Of a DNA stretch of 8,035 nt, positions 1 through 6,289 are shown piece after piece. Each line of letters begins with the position of its first letter. Position 1 is the first letter of the stretch. Source of the stretch: Anaerolineales bacterium. Its GTDB lineage: Bacteria; Chloroflexota; Anaerolineae; Anaerolineales; Villigracilaceae. The stretch lies in contig JANWWB010000088.1 in assembly GCA_025056515.1 (NCBI GenBank), forward strand, positions 1 to 8,035, read 5' to 3'. The notes under the pieces were generated by a model. It ran no database searches and was not told the origin of the DNA. It saw nothing but the letters and a program-made list of their open reading frames with translations. The translations under genes and the position numbers were made by a program.

Positions 1-795
1 AACACCATCGTCATTGCAACTCGCCATGACTCCCATGCTGATCTGGTGCTGCGTGCCCTGCGAGCAGGCAAACACGTTTTTGTCGAAAAACCGCTTGCGA
101 TTCGAAGCGAAGACCTGACAGCGATCGCCCGCCAATTGCAATCCTCTTCCACTTGTTTGCTCACGGTTGGGTTCAACCGCCGTTTTGCTCCCCTAACACA
201 AAAACTCGCCCGAGCCTTTGAGGGGCGGCGCGAACCGCTCTACCTGCATTACCGCGTCAACGCTGGTCCCCTGCCGCTTTCCCATTGGCTACATGACCCC
301 CAACTCGGCGGCGGACGCATCCTCGGGGAAGGTTGTCATTTTATCGATTTTCTCACCTTCCTGGTCGGCGCGCCGCCGCTCACCGTCAGCGCCCATGCCT
401 TGCCCGATGGAGGTCAATACCGCCAGGATAACGTCTCGATGACCTTTGCCTTCCCTGATGGCTCCGTTGGTGTGGTAGACTACCTCGCCAACGGCGATAA
501 ATCCTACCCCAAAGAACGATTGGAAGTCTTTGGTGGCGGACGAATCGCCATCCTGGACGATTTTCGCACCCTGACGCTCGTCCATCAGGGGAAGACACGC
601 ACCTTCAAACAGGCACAAGATAAAGGTTGGCAAGCGGAATGGCGCGCGTTTGCGCAGGCCATTCGTGCCGGCGGTCCTCCACCTATTCCGTACGAGCATC
701 TCTTTGGAGTAACAGCGGCGACTTTTGCCGCTCTTGAATCACTCCGCTCCGATGGAATGCCCATCCCTGTAGACCGTTTTCTCCCTAAGCCATGA
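1..795 (+). CDS. Gfo/Idh/MocA-family oxidoreductase, C-terminal part (5' end outside window)
   Basis: NAD(P)-dependent dehydrogenase of the Gfo/Idh/MocA family, acting on a sugar or cyclitol-like substrate that cannot be named from sequence. The frame is open from the first base, so the gene starts upstream; 264 residues are visible. A Rossmann strand (TIVIATRHDSHA) is followed by the family's EKP motif (visible residues 29-31), whose lysine is catalytic in characterised members. The C-terminal alpha/beta domain holds GGGRILGEGCHFID, whose histidine (visible residue 113) matches the usual active-site position. The phrases ATRHDSHA, VNAGPLP..HW and GGGRI.GE.CHFID resemble 'bi-domain' oxidoreductases, which carry a zinc-type alcohol dehydrogenase module upstream and are often found in surface polysaccharide clusters. 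That module would lie outside the window, so this is inference. The stop overlaps the next start (ATGA), which suggests translational coupling. Family assignment is firm; substrate and full architecture are not. Confidence 0.88.
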   Translation, partial: NTIVIATRHDSHADLVLRALRAGKHVFVEKPLAIRSEDLTAIARQLQSSSTCLLTVGFNRRFAPLTQKLARAFEGRREPLYLHYRVNAGPLPLSHWLHDPQLGGGRILGEGCHFIDFLTFLVGAPPLTVSAHALPDGGQYRQDNVSMTFAFPDGSVGVVDYLANGDKSYPKERLEVFGGGRIAILDDFRTLTLVHQGKTRTFKQAQDKGWQAEWRAFAQAIRAGGPPPIPYEHLFGVTAATFAALESLRSDGMPIPVDRFLPKP

Positions 796-3548
796 GGTTT
801 TCCCCTGCTGTCTTCGCCGCCCGGCGTGGGCGTCGCCGTCGTCTGCAAGAGAAGCATGGCCGTCTGGAACAACACCGAAGGCGGAGTGGATTGATCTTGT
901 TGTTTTTCGTCAGCATGCTCATCTTGGCGGCGCTCTTTCCCGTGGCCTTTGCCTATCTCTCTCTGACAACCGACTTACCATCCGTGGAGGCCTTGCCAGC
1001 CTATTTAGACCGTGAGAACGGCTTACTTTTGCACCCCACCCGCCTCTATGACCGAGACGGGACAACACTGCTGGCCGTTCTCGCTCCCACCCATACCTTG
1101 CGCCGTTTCCTGGCGCTTGAGGAAATCTCACCCCTGCTCATTCAAGCCACACTGGCCCTCGAACAACCCGACTTTTGGGATTCGCCGGGATACCGCCTGC
1201 AAGGGTGGCGTGACCCAGAATCCCATCCCACCCTGGCCCAGCAGCTGGCTTTCACCTTTTTACTTGCCGAAGAACCGCCTTCGCTGCGCCGCGCCTTGCG
1301 TGAACGTTTGCTAGCTGCCCAATTGACCGCCCATTATGGCCGCGCCCAAATCCTGGAGTGGTATCTGAATAGCGCAGACTATGGACATCTAGCGTATGGA
1401 GTAGAAGCGGCTTCCCGCTTTTATCTGGGAAAGTCGGCAAAAGAACTAACCCTGAGCGAAGCAGCGCTCTTGGCCGCTATAGGCCACGAGCCTACGCTCG
1501 ACCCATTTACCAATCCCCAAAGCGCCGAGACCGCCCGCATCGAAGCCCTACGTGCCCTGCTCTCGCTTGGTTGGATCACTCCCGAACAAGCAAGGCAGGC
1601 TGTGAATGACCCGCCACGCTTGGCATCCCCTTCCCCTAGCCCTTATCCTACCGACCCGACCATCGCGCCGGCGTTTCTCGACTATCTCTTGACTCAAATC
1701 CGTCGCACTTCCCAGGGCAATCTTGCTATCCGCGGTGGCATGGTCATCCATACAACCCTAGAGTATAACTTGCAACGACAGGCCGATTGTCTCTTGAGAA
1801 CACAACAGGCGCGCTTGCGCGGCGCTCCATCGCCGGTGCAAGCCGCCGATGGAGCCGATTGTCTCGCAAGTGTCTTCCTCCCGCCGATCGAGCCGGGTGG
1901 CAACTCATCCTCTGGCGGCTTGCTCGTCCTCAACCCTAGGACAGGCGAGATTTTAGCCGCAGCCGGCGACCTTTCGCCACAGCCTGCCGGCTGGAGTCTG
2001 ACCCCTTGGCTCTACCTCACCGCGTTTGTCCGCGGTCTAAGTCCAGCCAACCTAATCTGGGATTTGCCCGAAGATGCCCCAGCGCTTGGGCAGGTCTATC
2101 AGGGGCCGATTCGCCTGCGCACTGCTCTGCTAACCGATGCCCTCGTCCCGGCGCGCACTTTGTTGCGCCAAATCGGGAACAAGAGCGTGCAACAGACCGC
2201 AGCCTCCTTCGGCCTGGACTTACCAGGTGAAGGCCAGCTACTTGAACAAGATTTTTCCCTCTCACCGTTCCGCTTAGCTTCGGCCTTTGGAGTCTTTGCC
2301 AATCAGGGAATACAGGTCGGCTTGCCCGCCGAAGAGGCGGTCCTCGAAGCTGCGGCCATCTTGCGAATCAGCCGCCTAGATGGCCTGGTCTGGGAGCATT
2401 GGAAATCTCCCAGTAGCCGACCGTTGCTCAGCCCTCAATTAGCTTACCTGATGACCCATGTCCTACGCGAATCGCCGGAAACGAAATTGCTTGACCATCC
2501 TGCCGCCTCCAAGACCGCCTTTTCATTGGACGGAAGCGGAATTTGGGTCATCGGATACACGCTAGAACGGGTTGCATTGGTCCATCTCACAGGCAGCGGC
2601 ACGGGGTTGCGAGGAGCAGCACAAGGGTTGTGGGCTGCACTCCTAGAATATGCCTCCTACGGATTGGAACGTCGCGATTGGCCACGTCCTGCCGGAGTGG
2701 TCAGCGTCAAGGTCTGTGACCCATCCGGCCTGCTCCCTACGCCGGCTTGTCCACGTGTGGTTGAGGAAGTTTTCCTCGAAGGTCGTCAACCGGTTGAATA
2801 TGATAGCCTCTATCAGACGTACGACATCAATATCGAGACAGGCCTGCTGGCGACCGTTTTCACACCGTCAGAGCTGGTGCGAACGCGTGTCTATCTCGCT
2901 CTGCCGCCTGCTGCTCTGGACTGGGCACGCCAGGCCGGCTTCGAGTTGCCACCGACGACCTATGATGCCTACCAACCTGTCTCACCGCCTGAACAAGCCC
3001 GCATCACAATGCCGGCAATGTTCACTTTGACAGGTGGGATGATAGACGTGCGCGGTGTTGCCGCAGGTGAGGACTTCGTCTCCTATCGTCTAGAATACGG
3101 ACGTGGATTAAACCCGAAGACCTGGATACTCCTCCACGAAGGGACGACCTCGGTGGAGAACGGCTTGCTGGGACGCTGGAATACCGCCGGACTGGATGGA
3201 GTCTACACCCTGCGTCTGCTTGTCTTACGAAAGGGCAACCGCCTCGACCAGGCCCTGACACAGTTAACCCTCGACAACACGCCGCCACAAGTGGAGATTC
3301 TTTATCCTCATGCCGGTCAAATCATCAACCAAGCGCGTGAACCCCAACTAGCCTTTCAGGCGCAGGCTGTGGATGCCTTCCTTGCCGAAGTCAATTTTTA
3401 CTTGGATGGACAACTCTTGACCAAGACAGAGAGTGCTCCCTTTGGCTTCATATGGACAGTAACCCCCGGAGAACATCTCCTGCGGGTGACAGCCGTTGAC
3501 CGCGCCGGCAATCTAGGCGAAGCCCAGATTCGCTTCACAGTGAAGTGA
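792..3548 (+). CDS. Class A penicillin-binding protein-like protein with degenerate transpeptidase domain
   Basis: Membrane-anchored cell-wall protein of 918 residues. The N-terminus is arginine-rich and cytoplasmic, followed by one membrane segment (about 33-57). The GT51 peptidoglycan glycosyltransferase domain spans about 80-275: EQPDFWDSPG (E124), HPTLAQQL (145-152), RALRE (E171) and ILEWYLN (187-193) match its motifs 1-4, and both expected catalytic glutamates are present. Motif 1 is altered, since the usual ED and H are EQ and S. After a proline-rich linker (279-289) comes a transpeptidase-like domain (about 290-625). There the SxxK position reads WSLT (401-404), SxN reads DAL (449-451) and KTG reads KTA (574-576), so the acylation serine and its partners appear lost. 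The C-terminal part has a CDPSGLLPTPAC segment (C642, C653) and Ig-like beta domains (about 735-918, with a DNTPP linker near 828) typical of wall-associated proteins. No Shine-Dalgarno is evident; the start overlaps the upstream stop. Family is certain. Activity as glycosyltransferase only, or as a structural protein, is inference. Confidence 0.9.
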   Translation: MRFSPAVFAARRGRRRRLQEKHGRLEQHRRRSGLILLFFVSMLILAALFPVAFAYLSLTTDLPSVEALPAYLDRENGLLLHPTRLYDRDGTTLLAVLAPTHTLRRFLALEEISPLLIQATLALEQPDFWDSPGYRLQGWRDPESHPTLAQQLAFTFLLAEEPPSLRRALRERLLAAQLTAHYGRAQILEWYLNSADYGHLAYGVEAASRFYLGKSAKELTLSEAALLAAIGHEPTLDPFTNPQSAETARIEALRALLSLGWITPEQARQAVNDPPRLASPSPSPYPTDPTIAPAFLDYLLTQIRRTSQGNLAIRGGMVIHTTLEYNLQRQADCLLRTQQARLRGAPSPVQAADGADCLASVFLPPIEPGGNSSSGGLLVLNPRTGEILAAAGDLSPQPAGWSLTPWLYLTAFVRGLSPANLIWDLPEDAPALGQVYQGPIRLRTALLTDALVPARTLLRQIGNKSVQQTAASFGLDLPGEGQLLEQDFSLSPFRLASAFGVFANQGIQVGLPAEEAVLEAAAILRISRLDGLVWEHWKSPSSRPLLSPQLAYLMTHVLRESPETKLLDHPAASKTAFSLDGSGIWVIGYTLERVALVHLTGSGTGLRGAAQGLWAALLEYASYGLERRDWPRPAGVVSVKVCDPSGLLPTPACPRVVEEVFLEGRQPVEYDSLYQTYDINIETGLLATVFTPSELVRTRVYLALPPAALDWARQAGFELPPTTYDAYQPVSPPEQARITMPAMFTLTGGMIDVRGVAAGEDFVSYRLEYGRGLNPKTWILLHEGTTSVENGLLGRWNTAGLDGVYTLRLLVLRKGNRLDQALTQLTLDNTPPQVEILYPHAGQIINQAREPQLAFQAQAVDAFLAEVNFYLDGQLLTKTESAPFGFIWTVTPGEHLLRVTAVDRAGNLGEAQIRFTVK

Positions 3549-4027
3549 TGACCAACATCTTCCTGGCTTTAGGCACTAACCTAGGCGACCGCCTCAAAAA
3601 CTTACAACGCGCCCTAACGGCCTTGCCGCCCAGCGTCCACGTGTTGCGGTCTTCCCCCATCTATGAGACTTCTCCCTGGGGCATCACCGACCAACCCGAA
3701 TTCCTGAATATGGTGATTGAGGGAGAAACCAAGCTCTCACCGCTTGATTTGCTCCGCTTCTTGAAAGATCTTGAACGTCAACTGGGACGCACCCCTTCTC
3801 TTCGGTACGGACCGAGGTTAATTGACTTAGACATCCTCTTCTACGATGAACTTTTGCTCGATACCCCCGAGTTGACCATCCCACACCCACGATTACACGA
3901 ACGCGCGTTTGTGCTCGTTCCCTTAGCCGACCTGGCGCCGGACTTCCTACATCCTCGCCTGGGGCGTCCGGTGCGCGACCTACTGATGGCAGTGGAAAGG
4001 ACAGGCATTCGACTTTACCTAGGCTAG
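3548..4027 (+). CDS. folK: 2-amino-4-hydroxy-6-hydroxymethyldihydropteridine pyrophosphokinase (HPPK)
   Basis: Cytoplasmic enzyme of folate synthesis that transfers pyrophosphate from ATP to 6-hydroxymethyl-7,8-dihydropterin, making the substrate for dihydropteroate synthase. At 159 residues it has the usual single-domain length. Visible signatures are the N-terminal FLALGTNLGDR (5-15), the pterin-binding region YETSPWGITDQPEFLN (39-54) and the family signature RYGPRLIDLDIL (86-97). In that signature D93 and D95 match the two magnesium-binding aspartates, and R90 a conserved ATP-site arginine. IPHPRLHERAFVLVPLADLAP (111-131) is also typical. I chose the ATG at 3548, which shares one base with the upstream TGA (TGATG); a GTG one codon earlier is possible. 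There is no clear Shine-Dalgarno, so expression probably depends on coupling to the penicillin-binding protein gene. No other folate gene is in the window, so folK stands apart from the usual folB/folP company. Confidence 0.96.
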   Translation: MTNIFLALGTNLGDRLKNLQRALTALPPSVHVLRSSPIYETSPWGITDQPEFLNMVIEGETKLSPLDLLRFLKDLERQLGRTPSLRYGPRLIDLDILFYDELLLDTPELTIPHPRLHERAFVLVPLADLAPDFLHPRLGRPVRDLLMAVERTGIRLYLG

Positions 4028-4075
4028 GCAGTCCATTCTTTTCTTCCCTGTAGCCTCCCGCTAAGAGCTGCCTAG
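4024..4075 (+). repeat. Inverted repeat overlapping the folK stop
   Basis: CTAGGCAG (4024-4031) is exactly complementary to CTGCCTAG (4068-4075), giving an 8-bp stem with a 36-base loop. It begins inside the last folK codons. The loop is long and no T-run follows, so it is not a standard terminator; it might shape or stabilise the 3' end of the mRNA. Confidence 0.4.
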
Positions 4076-4106
4076 AGACCAATGACCATGTTGCTGCGAA
4101 AAACGG

Positions 4107-4116
4107 CAAACGTTTG
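4107..4116. promoter_or_regulatory. Palindrome CAAACGTTTG, operator-like
   Basis: A perfect 10-bp palindrome with a central CpG. With the preceding G it reads GCAAACGTTTGG, which resembles the core bound by LacI-family regulators such as E. coli PurR. It lies about 150 bases upstream of the glnS -10 box, far for a simple repressor site. No regulator gene is in the window, so its role is only a suggestion. Confidence 0.25.
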
Positions 4117-4121
4117 GCCCA

Positions 4122-4155
4122 TTTCCCCTCTCTCGACAGGAAAGGAGACGGGAAA
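4122..4155 (+). repeat. Hairpin with one mismatch in the folK-glnS gap
   Basis: TTTCCC (4122-4127) pairs with GGGAAA (4150-4155) and TCTC (4129-4132) with GAGA (4145-4148). A single C/C mismatch separates the two helices, and the loop is 12 bases. The + strand reads AA then GCA afterwards, without a T-run, so it does not meet the rule for an intrinsic terminator. It could be a weak terminator, an mRNA processing site or chance. Confidence 0.4.
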
Positions 4156-4259
4156 AAGCAACGATATAGTCGTAGGACGTTGACATCGGGTGATATGCGG
4201 TGATGGAAAAACATTTACCTTCTGTGAGTGGATTGATATGACCTTGTTTGCCAAGTCTT

Positions 4260-4268
4260 TGTTATAAT
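4260..4268 (+). promoter_or_regulatory. Extended -10 promoter of glnS
   Basis: TGTTATAAT is a perfect TATAAT box (4263-4268) with the TG extension one base upstream. No good -35 hexamer sits at 16-18 bp: TTGTTT is 13 bp away and TTGATA 23 bp away. The promoter would therefore rely on the extended -10 contact. Transcription would begin near 4275, leaving a leader of about 145 nt before the glnS ATG. Confidence 0.6.
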
Positions 4269-4328
4269 CCATAAGATGAGTTCACATAACAGCCACAAAG
4301 GTACCGGTGAACCATAGAGAGACCCATG

Positions 4329-4393
4329 GGATGAATCGCTTGTCGGCATTCTTCTCTGTGATGAGATAGCAAAATTTTTGCGTTGAGTCATCC
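4329..4393 (+). other. glnS leader with possible alternative RNA pairings
   Basis: TCATCC (4388-4393) can pair with GGATGA (4329-4334), or its first five bases with GATGA (4360-4364). The two choices exclude each other. Inside the second lies the AT-rich hairpin GCAAAA/TTTTGC (4369-4381). The Shine-Dalgarno AGGTGAG follows at 4410-4416. The stems are short, so regulation by folding is a possibility rather than a claim. No known riboswitch or T-box signature was recognised. Confidence 0.25.
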
Positions 4394-4419
4394 GCATTTT
4401 TGTCAGGACAGGTGAGACT

Positions 4420-6132
4420 ATGAACTCTGGCACCCGTTCACGAATCCCCTCGTTTATCCGCGAAGCGGTCGAAGAAGACCTTCGCACCGGCCGTTTCAAT
4501 TACGTGCGCACGCGCCTTCCTCCTGAGCCAAACGGCTATTTGCACATTGGTCACTGCAAAGCCTTTTTGATTGATTACTTCACTGCGCAAGAATTCGGTG
4601 GCGAACTCTACTTACGCTTCGACGATACCAACCCAACCAAAGAAGAGACCGAGTTCGTTGAGGCGATCAAAGAAGATGCCGCCTGGTTGGGCATTCGCTG
4701 GGTCAAAGAAACATACGCATCAGACTACTTTGACTTGCTCTATGAATGGGCCGTCAAATTGGTGAAGATGGGTTTGGCCTATGTAGATGACCAGAGTCAG
4801 GCAGAGCTGAGCGCCTCGCGCGGCACGCTACCAAAAGGTACGAAGTGGAAAGAGACCGAACCCAATATCCGCCCTGGCGTCGAATCACCCTGGCGCAACC
4901 GCTCGGTGGAAGAAAACCTCGACCTGCTGGAGCGGATGAAAAACGGCGAATTTCCGGAAGGCAGCCGCGTTTTGCGCGCCAAGATTGATATGAATCACCC
5001 GAACTTGCTGATGCGCGATCCGGTCATGTACCGCATCATGCACGTTCCTCACCATCGCACTGGGACGAAATGGCACATCTATCCCACCTATGACTGGTCG
5101 CATGGGCAGAACGACGCCATGGAGGGCATTACCCATTCCCTCTGTTCTGAAGAATACCGGATTCACCGCCCGCTCTACGAATGGTTTATTGAAAAACTAG
5201 GCGTGTTCCCCAGTCGGCAGATCGAGTTCTCGCGTCTGAATCTGACCTATGCAATGATGAGCAAGCGTAAACTACGCAAGCTAGTCGAAAAGGGCATCGT
5301 TCGCGGTTGGGATGATCCACGCCTGACCACTCTGCGTGGCTTGCGCCGACGCGGTGTTCCACCTGAAGCGATTATCGAGTTCGTCACCAACCTGGGCGAA
5401 ACCAAGAACGATAGTTGGGTGGACATGGCGCAATTCGAGGCTGTGATTCGCGATGTCTTGAACAAAACCGCCTTGCGCCGCATGGCCGTCCTGCGTCCTT
5501 TGAAACTGGTTATCGATAATTATCCCGATGACCTGGTGGAGGAGATGGATGCCCTCAATAATCCTGAAGATCCCACTGCCGGCACGCGCAAGGTTCCATT
5601 CTCGAAAGTGCTCTACATCGAACAGGATGATTTCCGCGAAGTCCCGTCGCCTAAATATTACCGCCTCTACCCGGGCAACGAGGTACGCTTACGCTACGCT
5701 TACTTGGTGAAATGCACGCATGCCGTCAAGGACGAAAACGGGAATGTGGTTGAGGTTCACGCTACCTATGATCCGGCGACCCGTGGCGGCGATGCTCCCG
5801 ATGGCCGCAAAGTGAAAGCGACCCTCCACTGGGTCTCAGCTGCACATGCCCTTCCGGTTGAAGTTCGCCTATACGAACAACTCTTTACCGTAGAACGACC
5901 AGACGATACAGAAGATTTGGACAGCATCATCAACCCGAATTCGCTTCAGGTGCTCTATCCCAGCTATGCTGAGGCTTCTTTATCCGAAGCCAAAGTCGGC
6001 GACCGCTTCCAGTTCGAACGAGTTGGCTACTTCTGCCTCGACCCCGATAGCACTGACGGAAAACTCGTCTTCAATCGCACGGTCACGCTCAAAGATAGCT
6101 GGGCCAAGGTGGAAAAGAGTTTACAAACCTAA
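4420..6132 (+). CDS. glnS: Glutaminyl-tRNA synthetase
   Basis: Cytoplasmic class I aminoacyl-tRNA synthetase that attaches glutamine to tRNA-Gln using ATP. The 570 residues are close to the bacterial GlnRS length (about 550-580). The catalytic core shows [12 protein letters not shown] (34-45), RFDDTNP (66-72; its first Asp matches E. coli D66, which contacts glutamine and A76), RAKIDM, and MSKRK (280-284) as the KMSKS loop. The anticodon-binding beta-barrel half carries VPFS..LYIE..DF, ADGRKVK-like [21 protein letters not shown] (461-481) and the closing [14 protein letters not shown]. These track E. coli GlnRS throughout and rule out GluRS. The ATG is preceded by AGGTGAG at 4410-4416. The gene has its own promoter and a strong terminator, so it is probably monocistronic. 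GlnRS is patchily distributed in bacteria; many lineages instead amidate Glu-tRNA-Gln with GatCAB. Confidence 0.98.
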   Translation: MNSGTRSRIPSFIREAVEEDLRTGRFNYVRTRLPPEPNGYLHIGHCKAFLIDYFTAQEFGGELYLRFDDTNPTKEETEFVEAIKEDAAWLGIRWVKETYASDYFDLLYEWAVKLVKMGLAYVDDQSQAELSASRGTLPKGTKWKETEPNIRPGVESPWRNRSVEENLDLLERMKNGEFPEGSRVLRAKIDMNHPNLLMRDPVMYRIMHVPHHRTGTKWHIYPTYDWSHGQNDAMEGITHSLCSEEYRIHRPLYEWFIEKLGVFPSRQIEFSRLNLTYAMMSKRKLRKLVEKGIVRGWDDPRLTTLRGLRRRGVPPEAIIEFVTNLGETKNDSWVDMAQFEAVIRDVLNKTALRRMAVLRPLKLVIDNYPDDLVEEMDALNNPEDPTAGTRKVPFSKVLYIEQDDFREVPSPKYYRLYPGNEVRLRYAYLVKCTHAVKDENGNVVEVHATYDPATRGGDAPDGRKVKATLHWVSAAHALPVEVRLYEQLFTVERPDDTEDLDSIINPNSLQVLYPSYAEASLSEAKVGDRFQFERVGYFCLDPDSTDGKLVFNRTVTLKDSWAKVEKSLQT

Positions 6133-6156
6133 CCTTCCCCCTTGCTCCTAGACCAG

Positions 6157-6189
6157 TCCCACACCTCGAGATGCGGTGTGGGATTTTTT
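6157..6189 (+). terminator. Rho-independent terminator of glnS
   Basis: A perfect 9-bp stem, TCCCACACC (6157-6165) with GGTGTGGGA (6175-6183), has a 9-base loop and is followed at once by six T (6184-6189). It begins 25 bases after the glnS stop and insulates glnS from the suf operon. Confidence 0.95.
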
Positions 6190-6200
6190 GCGGCAAAAAG

Positions 6201-6222
6201 GATAATAAATTAGAAAATTATC
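6201..6222. promoter_or_regulatory. Inverted repeat GATAAT-N10-ATTATC upstream of suf promoter
   Basis: GATAAT (6201-6206) and ATTATC (6217-6222) form a perfect 6-bp dyad just upstream of the -35 box. The half-sites equal those of the Fur box, and the right half extends to ATTATCA, but the gap is 10 bases where the classical 19-bp Fur box has 7. The region is also AT-rich enough to act as an UP element (3 G/C in 6201-6229). A metal or Fe-S responsive regulator is plausible for a suf operon but not shown. Confidence 0.35.
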
Positions 6223-6224
6223 AT

Positions 6225-6240
6225 AAATATTGACATATTT
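6225..6240. promoter_or_regulatory. Inverted repeat AAATAT-TGAC-ATATTT over the -35 box
   Basis: A perfect 6-bp dyad (6225-6230 with 6235-6240) is centred on the -35 hexamer of the suf promoter, so a protein bound here would block RNA polymerase. It does not match the cyanobacterial SufR site (CAAC-N6-GTTG) or IscR sites as I recall them. It could be a lineage-specific operator or a by-product of AT-richness. Confidence 0.35.
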
Positions 6241-6258
6241 TGTCCGCTTTGCTATAAT
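6230..6258 (+). promoter_or_regulatory. Consensus sigma-70 promoter of sufCB
   Basis: The -35 box TTGACA (6230-6235) and -10 box TATAAT (6253-6258) are both perfect, with a 17-bp spacer. TG one base before the -10 (6250-6251) adds an extended -10 element. An AT-rich stretch lies upstream. The start site would fall near 6265, giving a 5' leader of about 25 nt. Such a strong promoter usually implies repression when product is not needed, in keeping with the overlapping dyads. Confidence 0.88.
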
Positions 6259-6277
6259 GCCAATGCTTCAAATCAAA

Positions 6278-6283
6278 AGGAGA
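6278..6283 (+). promoter_or_regulatory. Ribosome-binding site deciding the sufC start
   Basis: AGGAGA lies 6 bases before the ATG at 6290. The sufC frame stays open back to a TTG at 6230, but that codon is part of the -35 box, so initiation must be at 6290. Confidence 0.9.
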
Positions 6284-6289
6284 ACGGTT

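Larger units (their letters stand above)
4028..4419. other. Non-coding gap between folK and glnS
   Basis: This 392-base gap has no convincing coding region on either strand; the open frames on the opposite strand have no recognisable protein motif and no ribosome-binding context. It holds, in order, the inverted repeat at the folK end, a 10-bp palindrome (4107-4116), a mismatched hairpin (4122-4155), an extended -10 promoter (4260-4268) and a leader with possible alternative pairings before glnS. The folK mRNA therefore has no classic terminator, and some readthrough into glnS is possible. Confidence 0.7.

Noticed and set aside
792..3548. Treating the penicillin-binding protein gene as a pseudogene.
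   Set aside because: The frame is uninterrupted, it is coupled to both neighbours and all domains are present; only active-site residues are changed.
4180..4208. TTGACA at 4180-4185 as a -35 box.
   Set aside because: No -10-like hexamer lies at 16-18 bp downstream.
3684..4214. 176-codon open frame on the - strand spanning folK and the gap.
   Set aside because: Most of it is antisense to folK, the peptide is arginine-rich and low in recognisable motifs, and nothing supports initiation.
4300..4316. GGTACCGGTGAACC in the glnS leader recalls the T-box core UGGNACC.
   Set aside because: The rest of the T-box consensus, a specifier stem and a terminator are missing, and it is too near the leader's start.
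4331..4369. A 12-codon open frame (MNRLSAFFSVMR) in the glnS leader as an attenuator peptide.
   Set aside because: It has no glutamine codons and no clear Shine-Dalgarno, as would be needed for glutamine-sensing attenuation.
4072..4499. Two overlapping - strand frames (4072-4272 and 4215-4499) that could fill the folK-glnS gap.
   Set aside because: They overlap the + strand promoter and the glnS start, and neither resembles a known protein.
6230..6289. The sufC frame extends 20 codons upstream to a TTG.
   Set aside because: Those codons cover the -35 and -10 boxes, and a good AGGAGA precedes the ATG at 6290.
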